Positions 1 through 10,325 of a stretch of 64,000 nucleotides of DNA are shown here, in pieces. How positions within the stretch are numbered: position 1 is the stretch's first letter; each line of letters begins with the position of its first letter. A model generated the notes under the pieces. The model made no database searches. It saw only the letters and a program-made list of their open reading frames with translations, and was not told the DNA's origin. This DNA is from Vigna angularis (Eukaryota > Streptophyta > Magnoliopsida > Fabales > Fabaceae), in the NCBI RefSeq assembly GCF_016808095.1, contig NC_068978.1, positions 24,997,306-25,061,305 of the forward strand, read 5' to 3'. The translations under genes and the position numbers were made by a program.

Positions 1-5
1 AAAGC

Positions 6-1418
6 ATGGACAACAATGGTGGTAGGAGGACTTTGGCAGATTATGCAACAGTTATTGGCGCTCACAATTTTAACAGCATTGCAAAGCCAAGGGTCAATGT
101 CGTAAGTATGGAGATGAAGCCTACGTTGATCCATTTAGTGAAGAGCAACCAATTCAATGGACTATTAAGTGAAAGTCCATATGAGCATCTGACAACTTTT
201 AATCAGATTTGTAATACTGTGAAGCTGAATGGAGTGCCAGATGATGCTATTAGATTGAGATTTTTTCCTTTCTCACTGGCAGGCAATGCTAAATTGTAGT
301 TGAACGCTTTTCCTGAAAATAGCTTGACTGAGTGGGAGGATGTGGTTGCAAAGTTCTTAAACAAATACTTTCCACAGTCAAAGATCAACAAAGGGAAGCA
401 AGAAATCTCGTCTTTCAGACAAGGCATGGAGGAGACATTAGGGAAAGCATGGGATAGATACCAGAGCTTGCTAAGAAAGACACCTCATGGTTTTGATGAA
501 GCAACAATAGTCATTCTTTTCCTTGGAGGTCTTTATTCACAAACCAAATTTATGCTAGATTCGTCAACTGGAGGCAATATCAAATGCAAGACTCTAGAGG
601 AAGCCTATGAATTAATTGAAAACATGATTAGGTGTTCTGCATTTACAGTCTTATGATGCTCTGCTTGCTCAAAACAAGATTATACCTCAAGAACTGGAGA
701 TTTTGACAAAGAAGCTTTCTCAGCCACTAAAGGAGTGCCAGAACGTCTCACAGGTTCAACAACAACTTTGTCATCAATGTGGTGGTGATCGTATCAAGGG
801 TCAGTGTGTTGTGCCTGATAATATTAATGAAGAAGTTAGTTACATGGGCAACCAGTTTCGTCCCAACAATTATAATCAAGGGTGGAAATCTCATCCTAGC
901 ATGGGACAAAGTCAGTTTGGGAACACTGGTGGACAATTCAATAAACCACCACAACAACACAACAATAGTGGTAACAACAACCCTCTCTAGTTGACAGAAC
1001 TATAAAGCTTGAGGAAACTCTCCAATAATTCATGCAGACAACCCTTTTCACCCAAAAAAGCACTAAAGTTGCTATCAAGAATCTGGAGATGCAGGTTGGC
1101 CAAATAGCCAAGAAGTTGGAAGAGATACCTATCAACAGTTTTGGGGCTAATACTGAAATTAACCCCAAGGAAGAATCCAAGGTTATTATGAGTGTAGAAA
1201 ATGAGAGGAAAAAAGAAAAAGAGAAAAAGAAAGAGAAAAAAGAGAGAGTTGAGTTAAAAGATAGGGAAGAAAAAGTAGAGAGAAAAGAGAGAGTGGAGTG
1301 GGAAGAGAGAAAAGAGAAAAGATTTGAGAAAAATCTATGTCACCCTAAAGAATGTTCAGGAAAAGAAAAAGAGATGCAATTAGGGTGTTTTGAAGAAATT
1401 CAAAAAATTAGGGATTAA
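6..1418 (+). pseudogene. Athila-type Ty3/gypsy gag, broken
   Basis: Remnant of a retrotransposon capsid (Gag) gene. Frame 6-656 encodes the conserved plant gag core, including the motifs NGVPDDAIRLRFFPFSL and AFPENSLTEWEDVVAKFLN, typical of the Athila lineage. The frame is cut by a TAG at 297-299 where the family has tryptophan (TGG). A frameshift follows near 640-700; a second piece (703-990) carries CHQCGG and an Asn/Gln/Gly-rich tail. A third piece (1032-1418) begins with the coiled segment NLEMQVGQIAKKLEEIP and runs into a Lys/Glu-rich low-complexity stretch. The 5' end of the element lies outside the window or has been lost. With at least one nonsense codon and two frameshifts this copy is dead. 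The family call rests on motif recognition only. Confidence 0.85.
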
Positions 1419-1499
1419 AATTTCTGTGACTGAGGCATTGCAGCAGATTCTTAAATATGCTAAGTTTTTGAAGAAGCTCCTCAAAAAAAAGAAATATTT

Positions 1500-2086
1500 A
1501 GAGGAGGAAACAATTGAGGTATAGGGAGAGTGTAGTGTGATCTTGCAGAAGGCACCTCTTCCTAGAGTTAAAGACCCAGGAAGTTTCACCATTCCTTGCA
1601 CTATCAGGAGCCATAAAATAGGGAAAGCCCTAATTGATTTTAGGGTCCAGTATCAATTTGATGCCCTTATCTGTTATTGAAAAGATTGGTGGTCTTGAAG
1701 TCCAACCTACAAAGATGACTCTATTTAGGGCGGATGGATCCACCAAAAAGCCCTATGATATGGTGGAGGATGTGATGGTACAAATTGACAATCTCAGATT
1801 CTTGGTGGACTTTGTAGTGATGAAGATGGAGGAAGATTTGGAGATCCCTATAATTCTTGGAAGACAATTTATGAAAACAGCAAAGGTGATCATCAATGTT
1901 GATGATGAAACTATTGCACTTAAAGACCAAGAAGAGGAGGTGATTTTCAATCTCTTCAATGCTGAGCAACAAATCCAAGTGAAGAAGACTAATCTCAAAC
2001 CTGCATGTGGAGATGCACCAGAGACTAGTACTATAGTTGCCAAGCCAGGCAAGAAAGGTAAAAAGTATTTTTTTTGTCACAAGTAA
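1500..2086 (+). pseudogene. Athila-type retroviral aspartic protease, frameshifted
   Basis: Continuation of the Athila-type element. The upstream block ILQKAPLPRVKDPGSFTIPC precedes the protease active site, which reads as D-F-G-S-S followed by INLMPLSV only across a one-base frameshift at about 1641-1643. A stop (tag, about 1520) also sits just upstream. The rest (1643-2086, about 150 codons) is open and contains PIILGRQFMKTAKVIINVDD, the usual C-terminal half of Athila proteases. The family's reverse transcriptase and integrase should follow but are absent. The element therefore has a large internal deletion as well as point damage. Confidence 0.85.
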
Positions 2087-2984
2087 AGGAAGAAGAAAAA
2101 GGCAACAAAGGAAAAAATGCTCATCAAGACTCACTGGAGAATTATGCAGAACTTAGACCAAGCATTCCAATGAGATTGAACAAAAAGCTATGGATTGTGA
2201 AAGAACTCAAGACTTATGGACTAATAGAGATTGAATCTCCAATTTCCAGGAGAATCAAAAAGGTGAACAAGAAGTTACTGAAGAACTGTTGGTGTAGAGA
2301 AGGAAAAGACAACACCAAGATCAAAGATGTGACATGAGCCTATTGGGTCAAGCTAGTGACGTTAAAGAAGCGCTTACTGGGAGGCAACCCAGTGTTTTAA
2401 AAACTTTCATTTTGTTTACTATTCTTTAGTTTGGATTTTTGAATTTTATTTCTGTTTGTTTTGTGTTTGTTTGATTCGAGTGTGCTTAGTTTGTAATAAT
2501 TAAATGTTTAATGGGTGATGAGAGATCAATTGTTTGATCTGAGTGCTAATGTGAGGGCTAGGAAAAAGAAACTGGAAAAATTCTAAGTTGAATCTGATAA
2601 CGCAAGGCCAGGAATACCCAAAACAAACCAAAAAGCAAAGAGGGAAAAGTGTCTCCCGACGCTTGAGCGCCCTCTGAGGGGCGCCCAAGCGGCGCACCTG
2701 CATACCTGGTTTTTAATTGAGGGCTTGAGCGAAATTTCGGCCCACATCATTCTTTTTACACTCTAGGGTTCGTCCAAGCCTCTTCTCTCAGATTCTCCTC
2801 ACTCTAGCCTTCCTAAACACTTCTCCCAAGCTTTCTCTTCACTTTCTCCAATTTTTCACCAAAAACCCTATTTCTCACTTGAATTGCACTTTCCAACCAT
2901 CAAAATTTGGGGTTTTTGATTGTGTGGTTGCTAGGGTTCAAATTTGTGCACTTAATTTGAGCTTCAATCTCTGTCTTCAACCAA
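2087..2984 (+). other. Athila internal region after pol, with untranslated leader-like segment
   Basis: No intact gene. 2087-2337 keeps an open frame with a basic stretch (LNKKLWIVKELKTYGLIEIE) that I take as the last remains of pol. About 2365-2395 holds the motif TGGGAGGCAACCCAG, which I remember as common downstream of pol in legume Athila relatives. 2730-2900 is pyrimidine-rich and looks like an untranslated leader. A GTAAGT splice-donor-like site follows at 2985. Confidence 0.5.
2655..2697. repeat. GC-rich palindrome, copy 1
   Basis: The segment contains TTGAGCGCCC, a short loop and GGGGCGCCCAA, so the two arms are near-perfect inverted copies. It stands out in AT-rich surroundings. A closely related copy lies at about 3180-3236. 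Confidence 0.75.
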
Positions 2985-3396
2985 GTAAGTTCTTGTTATA
3001 TTATGAATTGAGCATTTTAAAGGTTGATTCTTGAAGAATGTTGATGAGAAAGTTTGAATTTTGGATTCTTTATATTGTCTATGCTTGATTTCCCACTGTT
3101 TGGACCGATTAAATTGTGCTAATTTTGGTCTGAACTGGGTTGAAACTAATTTGGAAAAGGAAAGAAACTGCAAGGTTACGCTTGGCCGCACCACGCGTTG
3201 CTCAAGCGCCCCCTGAGGGGCGCCCAAGCGGCAAGCGACAATGACAGATTTTCTATATTTTTTGGCTGTTCGGTTTTGTGAAGGTGATGTTGAGGGCTCT
3301 CTGTTTTTCCATCTTTCTTAATAATAAGAGTTTGTGATTTTTGGGGACTAATGCTTGATGATTTCTGGGATTGCTTTTGTGAATCTTTATGTGCAG
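2985..3396 (+). other. Candidate intron in the leader of the env-like ORF
   Basis: A strong donor (AA|GTAAGT) at 2985 and an acceptor (TTTATGTGCAG) ending at 3396 bracket 412 bases. The first ATG of the env-like frame (3399) starts two bases after the acceptor. Splicing here would place a pyrimidine-rich leader directly before the env-like reading frame. This is inferred from splice consensus only. Confidence 0.4.
3180..3236. repeat. GC-rich palindrome, copy 2
   Basis: Second copy of the inverted GCGCCCC...GGGGCGC motif (about 3202-3230), inside the candidate leader intron. It is nearly identical in core to the copy at 2655-2697, so the pair looks like a duplicated structural element of this retrotransposon. 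Confidence 0.7.
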
Positions 3397-3398
3397 GA

Positions 3399-4440
3399 AT
3401 GACATCTTCTTCAGGAAAAAGAATTAAGACCCTTGGTATCAAAGAAAGGGTAACAAAGAGGAAAGAGAAGGAGCAATTCTACTCAAACAAGTTTAGAATT
3501 CCTGCTCATGAGAGATACTTCCCAGCTGTAGAGGGAAGGAGATTGCTGATAGAAAGGAAGGTGAGCAACATAACATCTTTGGCTCCTCAATTTGAAAAGG
3601 GGCTGAAAAACAACGACTAGGGCCACCTGCAACCTACCCCTCTCCCGCCAATGTAGACATTGTCAAAGAGTTCTACACAAATGCAAGAGGTAAGAGGTAA
3701 GAAGGTTGCCTTTGATGTTGACACCATTGACACTTTTCTTGGTGCAGAGTGGGAAGGGTAGCAATGTCAGTTTGTCACGTCCATGCTGGAAGGAGTTGAC
3801 TATGAGGATGTGGAGCGAACCTTATGTGTGCTTGGAAGGCACTTTTAGAGGAACAGGTCTGGGCACCCATTCACATCACTAGACCCCATCTGACGCCTCT
3901 GGCAAAGTATTGGATGGAATTTTCTCATGCCAATATTCACCAATGCTCCCATGTATCGGACATCACTGTCTAGAGGTCCATCTTCTTCTACTGTGTTCTT
4001 AGGGGCCTCAGCATTAATATTGGGCAGGTTATAGCTAATGAGATTCAAAGTTGTGCCCGTGGTTTAACCAGTAATGCACCCTTAGGACACCACTGGAGCG
4101 TCCAAGAAAGGAGTTGGACGCAGCTTACTTTACTCACTATTATGTAATGGATGAGCCAGGCCAGTCAGCACCACCACCACATCAACCTAGGACACACAGG
4201 AGAGCACCACCACCAGCCCAGGAGCCAGTCCATGATGTCGCTCCTTTTCAAATGCGGGATATGTATTATTCTTTGCTTGATTCTAGATTGGCTGTCGTAT
4301 ACAGGGGCGAGGAAGGGCTACTGAGGACACTGACGTCCTCATTTCTTGAGAGACAGTTCATGTCTCAGGATGACTTTGCAGCTTATGTGGCATGGCCCGC
4401 TAACCTAGCACAGGAGGGTGATAGCTTAACATTCCTCCCT
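3399..4440 (+). pseudogene. Athila env-like ORF (putative plant transposon protein), broken
   Basis: Third reading frame of the Athila-type remnant, downstream of the missing pol. It starts at the ATG at 3399 and contains KFRIPAHERYFPAVEGRRLL and LAPQFEKGLKN, a block recurrent in plant proteins labelled putative plant transposon protein. A stop at about 3618-3620 follows N-N-D where homologues continue. Further frameshifts occur before 3850, yet the pieces around 3700-3850 and 4100-4440 (MDAAYFTHYYVMDEPGQ, then a Pro-rich segment) are still recognisable. The reading ends abruptly near 4440, where inverted gag sequence begins. No transmembrane or surface function is claimed; 'env-like' reflects its position in Athila elements. 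Confidence 0.75.
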
Positions 4441-4442
4441 AG

Positions 4443-4665
4443 GGTTAACTTCCATATTGCCCCCAAAATCATCCAGCTTCTGAAGTATATGACCAAGCTG
4501 CATCTCCATTCTTCTGAGTGCCGCTTCAGTGCTTTTGTGATGAGAATCAAACATCTGCATTAACTGTTGAAGTGTGTCATCCATCTTAGTCATTCTTTCT
4601 GAGATAAAGGGTTGTTGCTGCCATTATTATTTGTAAAACCCAACACCTCCGCTTTTAAGTGGAGC
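4443..4665 (-). pseudogene. Inverted Athila gag C-terminal fragment
   Basis: Read on the minus strand, the segment starting at 4593 encodes MTKMDDTLQQLMQMFDSHHK, then RRMEMQLGHILQKLDDFGGN and MEVNP. These match in pattern the gag coiled segment seen on the plus strand at 1080-1160. An adjoining frame upstream gives NNNGSNNPL, the usual Asn-rich tail of this gag, with one frameshift between. It is therefore a second Athila-type element, or an inverted piece of the first, joined head-on to the env-like ORF. Confidence 0.75.
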
Positions 4666-4669
4666 TAAA

Positions 4670-5718
4670 AAACAGTTAAATACGCAATCAAGGGTGTCCA
4701 ATCTGATGGACAACCTATCTAGTTTGACCATAGCAGTTTATGGTTTCACAAACTCATTAGACTTTAAGACTTAACATGAAATCATAACAAATCATTCATA
4801 TAATGCATCTGAGATAAGAAACTGATCCTATAAAAGACATATCACTGAAGCTCTATTACAACTTAACAAACTAAATTATTTTCTTTAGTGCTTTCAGTTT
4901 CTCATTATAAGCATAGGGGGAAAAAGCTACCAACTCAATGGCTTGTTGGAAGCCTAAGGCTTAACATGAACATATGATGACAGTGGTACTAAGCATAACA
5001 CAGTTTCCTCAGAACTTGTGTGTTGCCTCCAAGAAGCCAGTAACATAAGACATTTGTCAAAGATAGACCCAACATACATTGAGGAAGTTAAGCAAAGAAG
5101 AAGGATCTCTTCTTGTCAAATGGACTCTTTGACGCACACATTAATAATCTATTTCTAAATTGTGTGCTAAATCTCTTAATTTTTCACTGTCCACTATGAA
5201 GATTGAAACTTCTATATCCAAAAATCCAACACATAGACAAAGATTTTAGATTCATAAGTACATGTTAAGGAAACACCACAACACACGATGGCAATAACGA
5301 CACAACAACATCAACACCACGTGATGATGATGTCGACCCAACAACACCACAATGACAACAAGGAGAGCAATGAAGAACGACCAAATCCAATAATAACGTT
5401 CATGATTGCATCGATGACGATGACAAAACACAATGAGAACGACAAGGAACGTGGTTCAACAATGAGAATGAGGAGAGCAAAGTGAGGAGAAGGCAAAACA
5501 AGGACGTGAACTCATTGGGGAAGGCAAAACGAGGGGAGCAAATTAATGGCTGCAGGTGCAAATGATGTGAGGCACGAAAGCTTTGCAAAAGAATTAAATG
5601 TTCTATACCGGGTAAAGTGACAAACTAGTATAAAGAGTAACTTCCTATGTCAGTTTCTAAATGTAACCAGTATAGAAAAGTTTTGTTATTTATTACAATT
5701 TTTTCATCGCACCACTCA
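4670..5718. other. Intergenic, no gene seen
   Basis: AT-rich, many stops in all frames. 5285-5500 is a simple CA/GA/ATG-rich stretch whose short ORFs look like low-complexity shadows. About 5600-5710 contains partial copies of an 'accagtata' motif that recurs beyond the CACTA element (about 6780-6960), so the CACTA element may sit inside an older unidentified repeat. Confidence 0.4.
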
Positions 5719-6765
5719 CTAGTGCAATAACATGAAATGACACCGGTTCTACGACTGAGGCGTATACGAACGAGGTAAAAAGAAGTAGGTTTTATGCCTC
5801 GGTTACGAACCGAGGCGTAAAGGGATAGGATTATGTCTCGAGTTACGGTAACCGATGTCATAAGGTTTTGGTTTTTTTTTTGTTAATCCCCTGCTATACT
5901 CTCCCACCGTTTCGAAGAGTCCATGAAAGAGTTTCCATCACTGAAAAATTGAACAACAAAAATGTCTCTGGATCAAGAACAAAACCAAGAACAAGATTGA
6001 TAGTGGAGGATTTTATTTGAAAATGGTGTTTCCAATGTCTCTGGATCCAAAAACCCAGGACAACGCCGCATGGTGGCAACAGAGACGACAGCAGGGAGGC
6101 AGCAGCGGTAACGTTGTCGACGCAGTGGGGAGGTAGCGGTGAGGCAGCACCGGTGGATCTGGAGCGGTGGATGAAGATGAAGATACAGAGGAGGCGCGAG
6201 CACTGGCGCGAGGACGGGAGGAGGCGTGACCGAGGAGGCCAACCACAAGCGGCAGGCGCGATGACGAAGAGAAGAGAAGCTGACAGGCAAGACGACACGG
6301 CGAGGCAGACAGGCAAGACCACCGGCAGCATAATGACCGGCACGGCGAGGCAAGGAGTGACAGAGGAAGAACGAGAGTGCACCACGAAGAAGACACTGCG
6401 CTTAGGAATGGACATCACGAGAGGGAAGAGGAAGTTGCTGGGCGACGAAACGTGTTAAGGTCAAAAAATGAAAGTTATACCCAAAATAATAGCATATGGC
6501 ACCGATTCAAATCTACACCTGAAGTCGAAACGTGTATAGGCACCGGTTTTGTAGCCAACCGAGGTAGTAATGCTTTTCAAAAAGCTGCCAGTCTGATTTG
6601 CAGTGCTATGTGCAGAGGTATAGGTTTCGGGTCATCCAGTAACCGAGACAATATCGGCATTCTGCTTCGGGTCATCTAGTAAACGAGTTATATAAGTTTG
6701 TATACTTTGGTTTTTGTTTAACCGAATCGTATTTGGCGCGTTAGATACCACTTTTTTTACTAGTG
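5719..6765. mobile_element. Non-autonomous CACTA (En/Spm-like) DNA transposon
   Basis: The left end begins CACTAGTGCAA and the right end finishes TTTACTAGTG, its inverted terminal repeat. Both ends are flanked by the 3-bp direct repeat ACT (5716-5718 and 6766-6768), the duplication length expected for CACTA elements. Subterminal motifs recur at both ends: CTCGGTTACGAACCGAGGCG near 5795-5820 and GGGTCATC...AACCGAG near 6630-6690. At 1,047 bp it is far too short for a transposase and none is seen. The core (about 6055-6440) is markedly GC-rich compared with everything around it and may be captured host sequence, but I do not recognise its source. Confidence 0.88.
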
Positions 6766-6768
6766 ACT

Positions 6769-7987
6769 TTCTATATTAGTTATAGGTTCAACTGTTATAA
6801 AACAACTTTTTGTTTTATTCTAAATTTGCCACCATGCCACTTTATTTAGCTGTTGGATCTAGAACAAGTATAGAAAGTGTTACAATATTAAAAATTATGA
6901 CACTGCGCCACCTTTTATACCAACTATATTATAGCTGGTAAAAAGAATCCCTAATCCCTATAAAAAGTGTTTTATGTATTAGTGCATAAAACTCAGTCAC
7001 TACAAAGTTTCCAATTCAATTATGATTGCATCATCTATAAGAATATTTATCATTAGACAATTCATCCCTGTATGATTTATAGATGATTTATAAACTTTTT
7101 TATTTCATCTACACAAATCACATTTTAGAACATCTAAATAAACATCTTTACAGTTATGTAACATCATCAAAACTCAATTCACATTTAAATTGTCAAGTCG
7201 TCTATTGAATTTCACCATATTGAAACTCTCTCATTAGACTCTTTTAACTAAGGCCTCTAGTACATATATGAACTCCCATAGACTATTTTAACTAATGCGT
7301 CTAGTACATATTGTCTATATAGAGCCATTGCCATCTAATATTAGATGTAAAAAGATTATTTTAGTACATAATTTCATTCAAAGCTCTTTTTATCTCATTG
7401 TGACAAATCTCAATTAAAACAATGAATTTTAGGACAATTAAAGTTAAAAAAAGACAGTAAATTCTGTAGAAGTGCATAAAAATCCACTCATCACAGTATG
7501 AAACATCTAATAAAAAAAGATAACATTTTAATTTTGTAGTTCATTTTTCTCAAATTAGTTTATGTATTGAAATAAAAATATTATATCATTAGTATTAGAT
7601 AGGTGTTTATTAGAAAATGGAGTGTTTCTTCCATCAGTACTCTAATTGATAAACCTGGTCAATATATTATGGTCATCGAAGAGTGCATACATCATGCGTG
7701 AATTATAATTGTGTTGTAAGGAAGAGTAATATATAAATATTTTAAGAAACCTAATCTGCTGAACAAATTGAATGAGCATGACCATGGAGAAGTTAAAATA
7801 ATAAGAGTGGCGTAAATGAAAGTTTTAATCCCTGCACATGGTTATGGTTCAGTTGTTTATTAATGAGGATTGAATTCAACTTGCTGGTAGGTGGGGTCAT
7901 GGAGAATACTTAACAGCTGGCTTTCACACTGCCAATTTGAAAGTTTCAAATGATAGATCAGTTGTCAAACCTAGCAACAACATTGCT
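6769..7987. other. AT-rich intergenic, no gene seen
   Basis: No coding signal. 6770-6970 carries short inverted motifs (gttataggttcaac, accaactatattatagctggt) that may be the far half of an older element interrupted by the CACTA insertion. The remainder is AT-rich with frequent stops on both strands. Confidence 0.4.
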
Positions 7988-7988
7988 G

Positions 7989-7998
7989 TATATATAAA
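7989..7998 (+). promoter_or_regulatory. TATA-box candidate upstream of the small ORF
   Basis: TATATATAAA lies about 40 bases before the ATG at 8038. If used, it would give a very short 5' leader. Confidence 0.35.
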
Positions 7999-8037
7999 AC
8001 TCGTAAGGGTCAAATAAAATCTAAGCAAGGAATTTCC

Positions 8038-8361
8038 ATGGCCAACAATGGAGTCAGGAAGACTAGCGCGGATGTCCCAATCCTCCCTAAGATCCCTCGC
8101 AGACCTCCCAGACAGACAGACTTTGGTTTCGAAACCATTGTTAATCAAAAACTCGCTTCTGAACCGAAGAGAAAACAAGTGCAGAAGGAGACCGTTGGTT
8201 CATTGACACTCATTCAATCAATCTCTTTTGCAGTTGTCTGGTTATGGACGACGATCACTGGAGTTCTTAAGGTTCGAATTCAAGGCGGGGATTCCCCTAA
8301 GAGCGTCGTTAAGGTCAAAATCTCTTCCAGAAGGAATAGAAAAATTAGGCAGAAAAGGTAG
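8038..8361 (+). CDS. Small hypothetical protein, one predicted membrane segment
   Basis: A 107-codon frame starting at an ATG in good context (TTTCCATGGCC). I do not recognise a family. The N-terminus is Pro/Arg-rich (PILPKIPRRPPRQTDFGFET), the middle holds a hydrophobic stretch (SLTLIQSISFAVVWLWTTI, about residues 56-75), and the C-terminus is strongly basic (SSRRNRKIRQKR). This pattern would fit a small membrane or organelle-targeted protein, but nothing proves it. The stop TAG at 8359-8361 overlaps a splice-donor-like AAAAG|GTAG. An acceptor at 8502-8503 would replace the end with a short second exon to a TGA at 8529-8531. Host gene status is uncertain; no neighbours suggest a role. Confidence 0.4.
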   Translation: MANNGVRKTSADVPILPKIPRRPPRQTDFGFETIVNQKLASEPKRKQVQKETVGSLTLIQSISFAVVWLWTTITGVLKVRIQGGDSPKSVVKVKISSRRNRKIRQKR

Positions 8362-9048
8362 ATTTCATCTTACTAGTGTACTCTCTTTCATATTGCTTGA
8401 TTGAGTCACAAAATTGATCTGTTTCAGTCTATGATTCTCCTTTGTAATTTCCAATAAATTTTAACTGTGTCAGAAGTTGATTAGTGTGTGTTTGCGTTTG
8501 TAGAAGCACGGAATATGTTGTATTACGTTGATTTTTCAATGCAATAATTTTGAGGTAAAATATTCCATAACAATTGCCGATGCTTTGAGGGGATCCAAAA
8601 TCATTGTTGAAGATTAAAAATGGTTCGAACTCGTTAATTTTCTTTTTCACACATGCTTATTTTATGTTCGTTTACTTATTTGTATAATCGGCGTTTCAGA
8701 TATTGGATCTGAATAGTTCATTCATCAGTCTGTAAAACATATCAGCAGCCTGTGATGTTTCTTAAATACTTTTACGGCAGAACCATGGTAGGTGAAATTA
8801 GGTTTAGAATTTTACTTTTTCATAAACGAAAAATTGAATTGGGATTAACATTTTTAATTTGTAATTGAAAAGCTCTTTACCAGTATCTTTCTTGTAATTT
8901 CTAAGTGATAGAAGTGAAGAGGACCACATAAAATGGAATATTTCGCTGCAAACATTTAATTCTTAATTAAATTTGTACGATAGGTTTGGATTCAGCTAGG
9001 GTTTGAAAGAAGAGAAAAATGTCCGTAACAAAAGTTGTTTGGATTAGA
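8362..9048. other. Non-coding stretch after the small ORF
   Basis: AT-rich. Apart from the possible short second exon (8504-8531) I see no coding signal. It could hold a 3' untranslated region. Confidence 0.35.

Positions 9049-9135
<87 letters not shown>
9049..9135. repeat. (AT)n microsatellite
   Basis: About 87 bases of almost pure AT dinucleotide, broken once by AC at 9059-9060. The Tyr/Ile ORF through it is an artefact of the repeat. Confidence 0.97.
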
Positions 9136-9137
<2 letters not shown>

Positions 9138-9410
9138 AACATTCTATTTAAGTGAGATTACTTTACTATTTATTAAAATATTACGAAGACTTATAAGTAT
9201 ATAATATGCACTTCCGGTTCCATAAGAAATAATAATTTAAATCTTTTAAATATATATAAAAACTTTATAAATTAGGAGTATAAGATCTTTGGAAATAGTT
9301 AGAGGAGGAGTGGTCACAATAAGAGTAAAAGAAATGCATGATTACGCTAGTTAAAGGTTTTGAATGTAATTAGAGGAGTCTAGTATTAGTGTTAGATTTT
9401 GGATGAGTAG

Positions 9411-9736
9411 TGTTGTAAAATATTATTATTTTATTACAAAAGTTGTGAAATGTGGATATACTTATGCAACGTTAATATTTTATTAATTAGTAACAGTTAA
9501 ATTTTTAAGTGCCGGTTAAATTATTTATTGTTTTTTTGTCTTTTATTGATTTTATTATTTTCTAACTCTATAAATAGAGAGTTCTTTTTGCATTCCAAGA
9601 CACATACCAAAAGAAGTCTTCTTTCATTCTCTTTTCTTCTTCTAAAAATATTTTGGATTATTATTTTATACTCTGGACAGTGAATCTACACGCCTCAAGA
9701 AATATTGTTCGTAATTATGTCAGCTTTTATACAACA
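9411..9736 (+). repeat. 5' LTR of the TRIM-like element
   Basis: 326 bp, with a TATA box (CTATAAATAGAGAG, about 9570). It lacks roughly 115 bases that are present near the end of the 3' copy, between TTATACT and GGACAGTGAATC. Confidence 0.82.
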
Positions 9737-9875
9737 ATCTTAGGACTTATGACTGACATCAACAACTCAATCCCGGATTATCAAAACTTTGTTTTCAGAA
9801 CTCAGACGATATTTGCGAAACCCATAAAAGTTTCTTTTCTTTTCTCTCAACTTTCTTTTGCAATAAGCGGGGGAT

Positions 9876-10320
9876 TGTTATAAAATGTTATTATTTTATT
9901 GCAATTAAAAGTTGTGCAACGTCCATAAACTTTTGCAACGTTAATATTTTATTAATTAGCAACAGTCAAATTTTTAAGTATTGCAACTGTCAAATTATTT
10001 ATTGCTTTTATTGTCTTTTATTAATTTTATTCTTCCTTAGCTCTATAAATAGAGAGCTCTTTCTCCATTCCAAGACACATACCAAAAGCAGTCTTCTCTC
10101 ATCGTCTTTTCTTCTTTTCCTCTTCTAAACATATTTTGGGTTATTATTTTATACTTTTTTTAGAGATCCTTGCTAGTTCTGAGATCCTTAGAGATATTAT
10201 GGGAAGTTCCTGTTGTATCCTGGGGGACTTACACAGTACACTACGAATAAATCCTTAAGGACAGTGAATCTACACGCCTCAAGAAATATTGTTCGTGATT
10301 ATGTCAGCTTTTATACAACA
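9876..10320 (+). repeat. 3' LTR of the TRIM-like element
   Basis: 445 bp, with the same start and end motifs and TATA box (CTATAAATAGAGAG, about 10042). It includes the segment around 10150-10260 missing from the 5' copy. Confidence 0.82.
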
Positions 10321-10325
10321 AGTAG

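Larger units (their letters stand above)
9411..10320 (+). mobile_element. TRIM-like miniature LTR retrotransposon
   Basis: Two related direct repeats start TGTTGTAAAAT / TGTTATAAAAT and end TTATACAACA, with the TG...CA borders of LTRs. They enclose only 139 bases. The pair is flanked by the 5-bp direct repeat AGTAG (9406-9410 and 10321-10325). A polypurine tract (AATAAGCGGGGGA, ending 9874) lies just before the 3' LTR. No gag or pol is present. No clear tRNA-complementary primer site follows the 5' LTR, so the internal part may be deleted. It is therefore either a TRIM element or an extreme internal-deletion derivative of a larger LTR element. Confidence 0.85.

Noticed and set aside
5894..6458. 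Several overlapping ORFs of 100-174 codons in the CACTA core
   Set aside because: They overlap on both strands in GC-rich sequence where stops are rare. None resembles a transposase or a protein I recognise.
9019..9204. ORF of alternating Ile-Tyr residues
   Set aside because: It is a translation of the AT microsatellite.
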